From contig JAYTOK010000020.1 in the NCBI GenBank assembly GCA_043747835.1, positions 38,070-102,069 on the forward strand: DNA of 64,000 nucleotides. The letters are read 5' to 3'. This DNA comes from CADEED01 sp043747835 (GTDB lineage Bacteria; Pseudomonadota; Gammaproteobacteria; Steroidobacterales; Steroidobacteraceae). The notes under the pieces were generated by a model. It did no database searches and was not told where the DNA came from. It was given only the letters and a program-made list of their open reading frames with translations. The number at the start of each line of letters is the position of its first letter. The stretch's first letter is position 1. The position numbers were made by a program, and so were the translations under genes. Shown one piece after another: positions 43,491 through 50,371 of this stretch.

Positions 43491-44976
43491 ACAGCAGATC
43501 CAGGACTGTGTCGAACACGTCGGCCTGGCTGTACTCCGCGCGTTTCACGATCGAGATCGGTGCCGAAGACTTCACGATCAACGGAATCTGCGCCTGCCCG
43601 TCGGGCAGCTTCATGCCGGGCGGCATGCCGTGGAACATCACGCCGTTCTCCATGAGCGACTCACCGTGGTCGGATAGATAGATGAAGACGTAAGGCACGC
43701 CGGACCGGTCCAGTGTGCGGATCGCCTCGCCCAACACGTGGTCGACGTAGAGGATCGTGTTGTCGTAGGCATTGTAGATCTGCTCGAGCGTGCACTGGTT
43801 CGCCACGTCGGCATCGGCGCACGTCGGCTCGAATCGCAGGAACTCGGGCGGATGCCGGTCGCGGTAGATCGGTCCGTGGCTCCCGCCGCCGAGATGCAGG
43901 ACGAGGAACCGGTAGCCTGAGGCATACGACTCGACGTCTTTGCGCAGCAAGGGGACGACGTCCTCGTCGTAACACTTCCCGCCATGACCGCAGTCGGTGA
44001 CCTTGGTCTCGCCGACGGCGTCGCAGTTGTCGTAGAGCGTGTAGTTCACGTAGCACGACGTCGGCACGCCGGCCTTCGCGACGACCGCGGCCAGCTTGAT
44101 GCCGTCCTTCTCGAGGATCTTCGGCAGCGCATACAAGGTCGACGCGCGCGTCGCGATTCCGTCGAGAAGGTGGAGTCCGTCGATCGATTGAAGCACCGGA
44201 TTCGTGTTTCGCCGCTCGTAGCCGTAGAGACTGAAGTTCTTGCGCCGCGAAGACTCGCCGACGGCGAGCACGACCACGAGGTTCGCGGGAGCCGACACCC
44301 GCGCCGAAATCTCGATGCTCTTCGGATCGTCGGCGAACCACGGTCGCATGGCCTTTGACGCGACGCTGACCGACCCCGCGATGACGTTGATGGGGACGAG
44401 CGAATAGACGATGTATTTGTTCGAGACGTTGCCGGCGCGATGGATCGCATTGAACTCGGCATACAGCGAGACGAGCGCGATGCCCAGCGCTATCGAAATG
44501 ACTTTCAGCGAGCCCAGCAGGTATCGCGCCGCCGGTTGAAACCGGATGTCGGCCGCGAGGATCGCGGTCGCCGGCACGATCATCAGGAACACGACGTACG
44601 GGATCATCTGCCACGAGAGCAACTGACCGATCTCCGTGGGGTCGGTGTGGATCGTGTTGCGGATCATCGAGCTGTCGATCGCGACGTTGTACTTCGCGAT
44701 GAAGTAGGTCGCGGCCGCGCTCACGAGCGTCAACAGGAGCGCGAGTGGTTTGACAGTGTAGCGGTGCGCCAGCAGCGTGAAGATCGCGACGAAGAGGCAC
44801 AGCGCGCCCAGCAGGAAGGCGAGCAGCGCCGAGACGTCGACGCCGTCGCCCTGCTGGAACCACCGCGTCAGCTTGTCCGCGTTGAGCGCATTGCAGATGA
44901 CGAACAGCAGGACCGCGAAGCCGATAGAGAACCGGGTGTGGGAGATCCCGAACCTGAGCTTTGCGCCGATCGCCAT
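43438..44976 (-). CDS. Second phosphoethanolamine transferase, sulfatase family
   Basis: 512 residues: five N-terminal helices, then a sulfatase domain. Metal ligand E241 in AVGESSRRKNFSLYGY and probable nucleophile T280 in IATRASTLYALPK keep the same 39-residue spacing as in MCR-type enzymes. The two cysteines that flank the nucleophile in the first transferase are replaced by Thr and Lys. Metal site YLSDHGESLMENGVMFHGMP. The 3' end overlaps the convergent PAP2 gene by 53 bp. It may act on a different acceptor (core sugar or other phosphate) than the enzyme at 34231. Confidence 0.88.
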   Translation of the reverse strand: MAIGAKLRFGISHTRFSIGFAVLLFVICNALNADKLTRWFQQGDGVDVSALLAFLLGALCLFVAIFTLLAHRYTVKPLALLLTLVSAAATYFIAKYNVAIDSSMIRNTIHTDPTEIGQLLSWQMIPYVVFLMIVPATAILAADIRFQPAARYLLGSLKVISIALGIALVSLYAEFNAIHRAGNVSNKYIVYSLVPINVIAGSVSVASKAMRPWFADDPKSIEISARVSAPANLVVVLAVGESSRRKNFSLYGYERRNTNPVLQSIDGLHLLDGIATRASTLYALPKILEKDGIKLAAVVAKAGVPTSCYVNYTLYDNCDAVGETKVTDCGHGGKCYDEDVVPLLRKDVESYASGYRFLVLHLGGGSHGPIYRDRHPPEFLRFEPTCADADVANQCTLEQIYNAYDNTILYVDHVLGEAIRTLDRSGVPYVFIYLSDHGESLMENGVMFHGMPPGMKLPDGQAQIPLIVKSSAPISIVKRAEYSQADVFDTVLDLLSIESPTFDKAGSFVKKR

Positions 44977-45112
44977 GCGCGGAAACTATAGCCCCGTTTA
45001 TCAAGTGGTTGCCGCTGTACGGGTTCTATTTTCATCCGCGGCAACTTCCGCGACGGGATTCCATTCCGCTGTTCGTCTCACTGCGAACATCGCGCTTCCC
45101 ACGGTTTTCTCC

Positions 45113-45835
45113 ATGAGCTACCTGCGACTGACACGCGGCCGGGTGATCCTCGCCTCTTTCGCGGCTTCGTCTATCCTCCTGGTCGCCTTTCCCGCGATCG
45201 ATATCCACGTTTCGGGCCTCTTCTTCTTCGACGGCGGATTTCACCTCAGCGACGAGTGGTGGGCGAAATTCCTGCACGACGGCATGGTCTGGTTTCTCGG
45301 TGCGTCTATGGCGCTCGTCGTCGCGATCTATGCCTGCAACCGGCTGTCGAAGCGGAACTGGTGCGGCGTCGACGGCAAGCGGGTTCTCTATCTATTCATC
45401 GTGCTCGTCCTGGGCGCGGGCGTCATCGTCAACGTGCTCCTCAAGGACAACTTCGGTCGCGCGCGGCCCCGGGACATCGCGGAGTTCGGTGGAACCAAGC
45501 TCTTCACGCCCGCGTTCGTCGTCAGCCGGGAATGCGACAAGAACTGCTCCTTCTCGTCGGGCGAAGGTGCTGGCGGATTCTTCGCGCTGGCGCTCGCGCT
45601 CGCATTGAATCGTCGGCGCTCGACGTTGGCCGCGGCGTTCACCGTCGGGTGCGTCGTTTCCTACTGGCGCGTGGCGTCGGGCGCGCACTTCCTGTCGGAT
45701 ACGCTCGTCTCGTTCTTCGTGATGCTGATCGTCGCGGACGTTTTGTATTACTACGTCGTGCAGAGAGATCCCGAACCGGAGCGGGCGTCGCTGGCTGAAA
45801 CGGGCCTCGTCGCCACCCAAACGACAGATGGGTAA
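45113..45835 (+). CDS. Second PAP2-superfamily membrane phosphatase
   Basis: 240 residues from the ATG at 45113; an open frame continues 112 codons upstream but shadows the transferase gene. About six helices. Motif 1 is canonical (LKDNFGRARPRD, K-x6-RP). Motif 2 reads FSSGEGAGGFF, with Glu where SGH is usual. Motif 3 is RVASGAHFLSDTLVS. It is divergent from the phosphoethanolamine transferase and probably dephosphorylates an envelope lipid (lipid A, undecaprenyl pyrophosphate or phosphatidylglycerol phosphate). The His-to-Glu change occurs in some PAP2 subfamilies. Confidence 0.82.
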   Translation: MSYLRLTRGRVILASFAASSILLVAFPAIDIHVSGLFFFDGGFHLSDEWWAKFLHDGMVWFLGASMALVVAIYACNRLSKRNWCGVDGKRVLYLFIVLVLGAGVIVNVLLKDNFGRARPRDIAEFGGTKLFTPAFVVSRECDKNCSFSSGEGAGGFFALALALALNRRRSTLAAAFTVGCVVSYWRVASGAHFLSDTLVSFFVMLIVADVLYYYVVQRDPEPERASLAETGLVATQTTDG

Positions 45836-45899
45836 AGAGCGGACCGGTCACGAACCCCGGCCCGCCCGCCATCTCAACTCACGCGCACGATCCGAAGCC

Positions 45900-46046
45900 A
45901 TGAAGATTTGTGTCGACAGCGTCGAGTTCAGATGCTGGCATGAGGTCGGGCACGCCACTGTTTGTTTGCATCCAGGGGGCGACGTCGATTTCATCGAATT
46001 TCTTGACGACGATGCACGTGGCCAAGCTCGCGCTCGGCCGAACTGA
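45900..46046 (+). pseudogene. N-terminal remnant of a zinc-protease-like protein
   Basis: 48 codons from ATG 45900: MKICVDSVEFRCWHEVGHAT, then VCLHPGGDVDFIEFLDDDAR, then GQARARPN and stop. HEVGH followed by a GGDVDFIEFLDDDARG stretch looks like the start of a longer metallopeptidase-like protein (an HExxH signature with a typical following strand). The frame ends abruptly 20 bp before the end of the minus-strand SRPBCC gene, and no continuation is evident in other frames, so it appears truncated. Confidence 0.45.
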
Positions 46047-46065
46047 CCGGCGCGAAGTCGTTGCT

Positions 46066-46578
46066 TTACTCGGCGACACCCAGGGTGACGAGGAGTCCGT
46101 CCAGCTGACCGAAGGTCTCGCTCAACGCATCCGCCGCACCAGTGCCGGCGGCGTCGAGAGCCTCCTTCGACGGATAGAGCTCTTGCAGGACCAGCATCGT
46201 CTTGCCACCTTTTTCTGCCAGGGTCACGGTGGTGACTGGCCCGCCTTCATCACTTTCTTCGTTGGTCCAGACGAGGCGCGAATACGGCTTCACTTCGAGG
46301 TACTTGCCGAAGAACGCCATCGGATTCGAGGGATCGTCGCCGAATACCAGACGGTAGCTGCCTCCGACGCGAACATCCAATTCGCACGAACGCAGGGTCA
46401 TGCCCATCGACTTTGGCACCCACCACTGCTTGAACAGTTCGGGGTTGGTCCACGCCTCGAACACGAGACGCGCTGGACAGTCGAAAGATCGCGTGACGAC
46501 GACCTCGCGGTCGGACTTCCGCTGCACGGTGGTACGGTTCTTCATGGGCGAGGGCTCACTTTCTTTTCGTGCGTCCAT
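46066..46578 (-). CDS. SRPBCC/AHSA1-family protein paired with an ArsR regulator
   Basis: 170 residues. The START-like AHSA1 fold is indicated by VVVTRSFDCPARLVFEAWTN, LFKQWWVPKSMGMTL, GGSYRLVFGD and a C-terminal helix (ALSETFGQLDGLLVTL). The start at 46578 has AAGGAGAAG before it and overlaps the ArsR gene by 23 bp; a later ATG at 46545 has no good ribosome site. ArsR-SRPBCC pairs are common; the SRPBCC protein likely binds a hydrophobic ligand. No enzymatic activity can be inferred. Confidence 0.88.
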   Translation of the reverse strand: MDARKESEPSPMKNRTTVQRKSDREVVVTRSFDCPARLVFEAWTNPELFKQWWVPKSMGMTLRSCELDVRVGGSYRLVFGDDPSNPMAFFGKYLEVKPYSRLVWTNEESDEGGPVTTVTLAEKGGKTMLVLQELYPSKEALDAAGTGAADALSETFGQLDGLLVTLGVAE

Positions 46579-46921
46579 CGGACTTCTCCTTGCCTTTGAG
46601 TTCCTCGATCACCCTGTCCAACGCTTCGAAGCGCGCGTCCCAGACCTGGCGGTACCTCGCGATCCATTCCATCTCTTCTTCGAGGCGACACGGGCCGATC
46701 TTGCAGGTCCGCACGCGCCCGACCTTCTCGGTGGTTACGAGCCTGGCTTGCTCCAGAACGCCGACGTGCTTCTTCATGCCCGTGAGAGTCATGTCGAACT
46801 TGTCGGCGAGGTCGGTGATCGACGCGTCCGCACGCGCGAGCTGCTCGAGAACGCCGCGTCGGGTGGCGTCTGAAAGCGCGGCGAAGGAAGCGTTGAAGTG
46901 GATATGCGGATGCTGAACCAT
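46556..46921 (-). CDS. ArsR-family winged-helix regulator
   Basis: 121 residues with FAALSDATRRGVLEQLARAD, ITDLADKFDMTLTGMKKHVG (recognition helix) and a beta wing near TTEKVGRVRTCK. There is no canonical metal-binding CxC cluster, so the ligand is probably organic. It is followed by, and overlaps, the SRPBCC gene. A perfect 18-bp palindrome overlaps its own start codon, which implies autorepression. Confidence 0.92.
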   Translation of the reverse strand: MVQHPHIHFNASFAALSDATRRGVLEQLARADASITDLADKFDMTLTGMKKHVGVLEQARLVTTEKVGRVRTCKIGPCRLEEEMEWIARYRQVWDARFEALDRVIEELKGKEKSDGRTKRK

Positions 46922-46930
46922 ATGGTTCAG
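46913..46930. promoter_or_regulatory. Perfect 18-bp palindrome at the ArsR start codon
   Basis: CTGAACCATATGGTTCAG is fully symmetric, and the ArsR ATG is the central ATG on the minus strand. Binding by the ArsR protein would block its own transcription or translation initiation region. Confidence 0.75.
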
Positions 46931-47008
46931 TATTCAGCACGCGTATCGGCAGAGCAACTAGAGGGTGATCGTCCGGGACGCAGCAACTCCGAGCTCCGGC
47001 TTCGTCGC

Positions 47009-48535
47009 TTATCTGGATGATTGCAGGCCCGTGAGCGCGGCGGCGAGCTGACTATCCGTTTCTCCGATCAAGTCGGTCGCAACCGTTGTCACCACCACGT
47101 CGGGCTGCACGCCATTGCCATCGTAGAGCCGCCCATCAGGCTGGAACGAAACCATGGTGGAATAACTTATCTTCAAACCCGAGTGCTGAAGGACGAGGCT
47201 GGATGTTCGTCCGCTGCCGCCTCCACTGGCGGTGCCCAGAAGAGTCGCGTTTCGCAGACCTTTGAAAGCGCCCAAAAAAATATCTGTCGCACTGAAACAG
47301 CCCGAGTCCATGAGTACCAGGACCGGCCGATCGTAGCGGTGCCCGCCGCGAGGAAGCTGCGCGGGCACGACGAAGACGTGCATGTCACTGAAGCCCGAAG
47401 GCGGCGGCGACCACTCCAGCTTCAGGCCGGCCTGAAATCTGGCGATCGCCATTTTCTCCGCATCGGACCACGGCCAGGTCGCGGCCGGATATAGAAAGCG
47501 ATTTTTGAGATAGCCTTCGGGCTTGTTGGCAGGCTGCCCGGTTCGGAGCCGCGCAAACGCCGCGTTGACCACGCGAGGCGCCTCATCCGGGGCCATGAAG
47601 TACGGCAACAGTTCGTTGATGACCGCCCGGCTTCCGCCGCCGTTACCGCGCACGTCGATGATCAGTCCATGCGTCCCCTGGAAATTTTTCAGCCGCGCGT
47701 GCAGATCCTCCAAAAATTGCGGTTCTGGTTCCATGTCGGCAATTCGCAGATATCCGATGCCGCCGTCGAGCACCGCGCTTTTCCGCCGCGGCCAGTCGCC
47801 AAACCGGGGACTTCGTTTCGCGAGTGCCAGGTTTCGGACCACCTTCTTCGTTCCGCGCAAGTCGGCTAGCTCAACTTGAAGGCTGTCTTTCAGCGGAAGC
47901 CCCATTTCGCTCCGCAGGAAATTGATACTGCGCAGTTCCTCACATGCGTTTCGCTCGACGAATTGGAGCGACCCGCCCCGCAGACGCCGGGCCGCCTCCA
48001 GCCATTTCTCCAACGGCACTCCGTCCATCGCAATCAGGACCGGATGTGCGTCGTCCAGAAAATGCTCACGGTTCTCCAGAAACGCCACGTAGCGGTCCCC
48101 CGCCTGGCCGACCAGAAAAGGTGCCCTGCCCGGCAGCCGTTGCACGTCGCCAAGACGGCTGTGTCCATCCCCGAAGAGCGCCATGAATTTCTCTACCTGC
48201 ACGCTGAACGCGGAGACGGAGGATTTTTCCGAAGCCCCCGCACGGACAGCTGCCAGGGCGCTCCGGTAATCCACAGCGCGCAATTTCAGGTAAGAATATT
48301 TATCCGTCAGTTCCCGTTCGAGCTGCGCGAGGTCTTCTTCGACCTGCGATCTCGTTAAAAACTTTTCCTCGGATACTTCGAAGCCTGCATTCCATAGCCG
48401 TAGGTTCGCGTAGGATTTCACCCCGATCACCCCACTCGCACGGTTTGCGTCGGGCAAAACGGAGTCCGCTCTGGCGCAAGCCACGAATGCCACCGCGAGA
48501 CCAGCCACTGTCAGACACGACTTCAGACGGTGCAT
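47009..48535 (-). CDS. Exported S41-family (C-terminal processing type) peptidase
   Basis: 508 residues; signal peptide MHRLKSCLTVAGLAVAFVAC to about 23, where VACA may be a lipobox-like or ordinary cleavage site. An N-terminal helical region contains FMALFGDGHSRLGD. The protease core has IIDVRGNGGGSRAVINELLP and the probable nucleophile serine in LMDSGCFSATDIFLGAF, then GTASGGGSGRTSSLVL and LYDGNGVQPDV. No clear PDZ domain is seen. Periplasmic; substrate unknown. The codon use is less GC-biased in places (for example AAATTTTTC), mildly unlike its neighbours. Confidence 0.88.
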   Translation of the reverse strand: MHRLKSCLTVAGLAVAFVACARADSVLPDANRASGVIGVKSYANLRLWNAGFEVSEEKFLTRSQVEEDLAQLERELTDKYSYLKLRAVDYRSALAAVRAGASEKSSVSAFSVQVEKFMALFGDGHSRLGDVQRLPGRAPFLVGQAGDRYVAFLENREHFLDDAHPVLIAMDGVPLEKWLEAARRLRGGSLQFVERNACEELRSINFLRSEMGLPLKDSLQVELADLRGTKKVVRNLALAKRSPRFGDWPRRKSAVLDGGIGYLRIADMEPEPQFLEDLHARLKNFQGTHGLIIDVRGNGGGSRAVINELLPYFMAPDEAPRVVNAAFARLRTGQPANKPEGYLKNRFLYPAATWPWSDAEKMAIARFQAGLKLEWSPPPSGFSDMHVFVVPAQLPRGGHRYDRPVLVLMDSGCFSATDIFLGAFKGLRNATLLGTASGGGSGRTSSLVLQHSGLKISYSTMVSFQPDGRLYDGNGVQPDVVVTTVATDLIGETDSQLAAALTGLQSSR

Positions 48536-48830
48536 TGGGGCAACACTCGGGGCGAAATGGAGCGAATCGTATCTACGGTGTTTATCAAGCTTGGGGGTAG
48601 CTGCTGCAGCAGATCATCCACGCTGCCTTCTCTGAATGCCAACGGCACGATCTTTACTCGCTTCTGTCAATCCAACTAACTACCAATCGTCGCATGGTGC
48701 AGAATACATCAGCAGGAGTTACGGCGCTGATTGAGGGCGTTTGGCGCAGAGCTCGATGCGTTCAGTAGAAGTACGCGTCTTGCACGACGACCAGGGTGAA
48801 AACGCTCGCAATTGTGTTCGCCGGTGCGGT
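48536..48830. other. Gene-free interval between the S41 peptidase and tRNA-Ile
   Basis: 295 bp with lower GC than the surroundings. I see no credible ORF, repeat or strong hairpin. It must contain the promoter of the minus-strand S41 gene and the 3' end of the tRNA transcript. Confidence 0.5.
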
Positions 48831-49178
48831 TGGTGGGCCTGCTTGGATTCGAACCAAGGACCAAGGGATTCACGTTCCCGGAATGTTTCCATCCCGCGCG
48901 GACTATCTCTTCACCCGCGGGCGCCAGTCTAACTAGCACTGACCACCCGGTGGGGTGCGGGACGCTCTAGCCTGTCATCAAGGGCGCTCAAGCCCTCAGG
49001 TAGTCTCTGCACCTTCCCGCGCTGTAGCGCGGGCTTGGCTCAGGATTGCCATGCTTTCTCCTATCTATCCGGAGAAAGCGAAGGTTTCCCTGAATTCATC
49101 CCGTCCACTGCGCGCGTTTCCGCGCGCAGGCACCTCATATAGATGAGTCCCCTGCACTAACCGCTGTGCTACAGGCCC
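48831..49178 (-). tRNA. tRNA-Ile(CAU) interrupted by a group I intron
   Basis: Exon 1 is 49178-49143 (36 nt) and exon 2 is 48870-48831 (40 nt). Joined they give a 76-nt cloverleaf: acceptor GGGCCTG/CAGGCCC, D arm GCAC..GTGC, anticodon stem GGGGA/TCCCT with loop CTCATAA (anticodon CAT), variable TGGTC, T arm CTTGG-TTCGAAT-CCAAG, discriminator A and encoded CCA. It closely resembles E. coli tRNA-Ile2, whose C34 is changed to lysidine so that it reads AUA; elongator or initiator Met is less likely. A TACAAT -10-like box lies at 49190-49195 on the minus strand. The 272-nt insertion follows anticodon base 36. Confidence 0.93.
48871..49142 (-). ncRNA. Group I self-splicing intron in tRNA-Ile(CAU)
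   Basis: 272 nt, no ORF. Exon 1 ends in U and the intron ends in G, as group I splicing requires. The guide GUG in GGUGCC can pair with exon CAU, as in the Azoarcus intron. Core helices by genome position: P2 49122-49129/49108-49115; P3 49099-49103/48958-48962 (CGGGA/UCCCG); P4 49089-49093/49040-49044 (UCAGG/CCUGA); P5 49071-49079/49053-49061 (9 bp); P6 hairpin 49016-49033; P7 49001-49005/48901-48905 (GACUA/UAGUC). Conserved strings such as GAGCCAAGC and AAGGUGCAGAGACUA match the Azoarcus-type (IC3) catalytic core. It should splice itself with a guanosine cofactor. Confidence 0.93.
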
Positions 49179-49226
49179 AACCGCGCGAGATTGTACCGGC
49201 AAAGGTCAAATGGAGCTTGTCCTCAA

Positions 49227-49238
49227 AGTGATATCACT
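49227..49238. promoter_or_regulatory. Perfect palindrome AGTGATATCACT upstream of the SPFH gene
   Basis: A 12-bp perfect palindrome 46 bp before the SPFH start codon, followed by CTAGTATCAA. It lies between the divergent tRNA and SPFH genes and looks like a repressor site. Confidence 0.45.
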
Positions 49239-49284
49239 CTAGTATCAACTGCGTTCGATGGGTTCTATGCAATGGGAGAGGAAG

Positions 49285-50157
49285 ATGAACACGCCAAGCA
49301 CGGGCATGCAGGAAGTCGATTTCAAGAGCATGAGCGGCTATCTCGCCCTGGTACTGATCTTCGTCGCGCTGATCGCGATTCCGGGCGGCCTGGTAATTCG
49401 GCTACCGGTGGTCACTGTTCTCGCCGTGATCTCGATGATCGTCCTCATCAAGGGCATCTACGTGCTGCAGCCGAACCAGTCGGCGCTGATGATGCTGTTC
49501 GGCTCCTACCGAGGTACGGATTACTCGACCGGATTGCGCTGGGCCAATCCGTTCCTCAGCAAGACGAAGGTCTCCCTGCGCCTGCGCAACTTCAACAGCG
49601 AGAAGCTGAAGGTGAACGACAAGCGCGGCAACCCGATCGAGATCGCCGCCGCGATCGTCTGGCGCGTCAACGACACGGCGCGCGCGGTGCTCGACATCGA
49701 TCACTACGAGCAGTACGTGCCGGTGCAGGCGGAAGCGGCGTTGCGTCACCTCGCCAACGAATACGCGTACGACCACGTCGACGAAGCGGACGCATCGCTC
49801 ACGCTGCGCGCCGGCGGCGACGAGATCATCGGCAAGCTCAAGCGCGAGCTGCAGGATCGCTTCGCGAAGGCGGGACTGCTCGTCGAAGACGCGCGCCTCA
49901 CGCACCTCGCCTACGCACCGGAAATCGCCGGCGCGATGCTGCGTCGCCAGCAGGCGGAAGCCGTCATCGGCGCGCGCAAGCAGATCGTGATGGGCGCGGT
50001 CAGCATGGTGGAGATGGCGCTGCAGGGACTCACGGAGCGCGGCGTCGTGGAACTGGACACGGAGCGTCGCGCGGCGATGGTGTCGAACCTGCTGGTCGTG
50101 CTCTGCGCCGAGTCGGAAGCGCAGCCCGTCATCAACGCCGGCACGCTCTACAGCTGA
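49285..50157 (+). CDS. SPFH/Band 7-domain membrane protein
   Basis: 290 residues from the ATG at 49285, which has GGGAGAGG upstream; two earlier in-frame ATGs have no ribosome site. Two hydrophobic segments lie near residues 20-60 (GYLALVLIFVALIAIPGG), then the SPFH domain about 65-260 (VLQPNQSALMMLFGSYRG, DKRGNPIEIAAAIVWRVND, ARLTHLAYAPEIAGAMLRRQ). Such proteins form ring assemblies in membranes and affect membrane organisation or stress responses. It is followed 10 bp later by a ribbon-helix-helix gene, a pairing seen in many proteobacteria. Confidence 0.9.
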   Translation: MNTPSTGMQEVDFKSMSGYLALVLIFVALIAIPGGLVIRLPVVTVLAVISMIVLIKGIYVLQPNQSALMMLFGSYRGTDYSTGLRWANPFLSKTKVSLRLRNFNSEKLKVNDKRGNPIEIAAAIVWRVNDTARAVLDIDHYEQYVPVQAEAALRHLANEYAYDHVDEADASLTLRAGGDEIIGKLKRELQDRFAKAGLLVEDARLTHLAYAPEIAGAMLRRQQAEAVIGARKQIVMGAVSMVEMALQGLTERGVVELDTERRAAMVSNLLVVLCAESEAQPVINAGTLYS

Positions 50158-50167
50158 GGCTCGCTGT

Positions 50168-50371
50168 TTGACGGAGCCACCTAACCGCAAGGCGTTCCTG
50201 TTGCGCCTCGATCCGGCGGTCGCCGCCGCGATCGAGGCGCTCGCCGCGCAGGAACTGCGCAGCGTCAACGGGCAGATCGAATGGCTGTTGCGCGAAGCCC
50301 TGCAGCGTCGTGGCCGCACGGTGAACACGGCGTCGCGCACGAATGCGCGACGGCCGCGCAAGGATGAATAG
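50168..50371 (+). CDS. Small Arc-type ribbon-helix-helix DNA-binding protein
   Basis: 67 residues, TTG start. The RHH strand is KAFLLRLDPAVAAAIEALAA and the helices continue with RSVNGQIEWLLREALQRRG; the basic tail ends RRPRKDE. It is co-transcribed with the SPFH gene and may autoregulate the pair, for example through the palindrome at 49227. Too short for any other domain. Confidence 0.85.
   Translation: MTEPPNRKAFLLRLDPAVAAAIEALAAQELRSVNGQIEWLLREALQRRGRTVNTASRTNARRPRKDE

Noticed and set aside
43438..44976. Apparent Thr-to-Ser change of the catalytic nucleophile (GESSR versus GETAR) in the second phosphoethanolamine transferase
   Set aside because: The nucleophile of MCR-type enzymes lies 39 residues further on; that position is still Thr (T280). 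GESSR holds the metal-binding Glu.
48741..48932. Plus-strand ORF containing WACLDSNQGPRDSR
   Set aside because: It is the well-known spurious translation across the complementary strand of a tRNA; it overlaps tRNA-Ile exon 2 and the intron.
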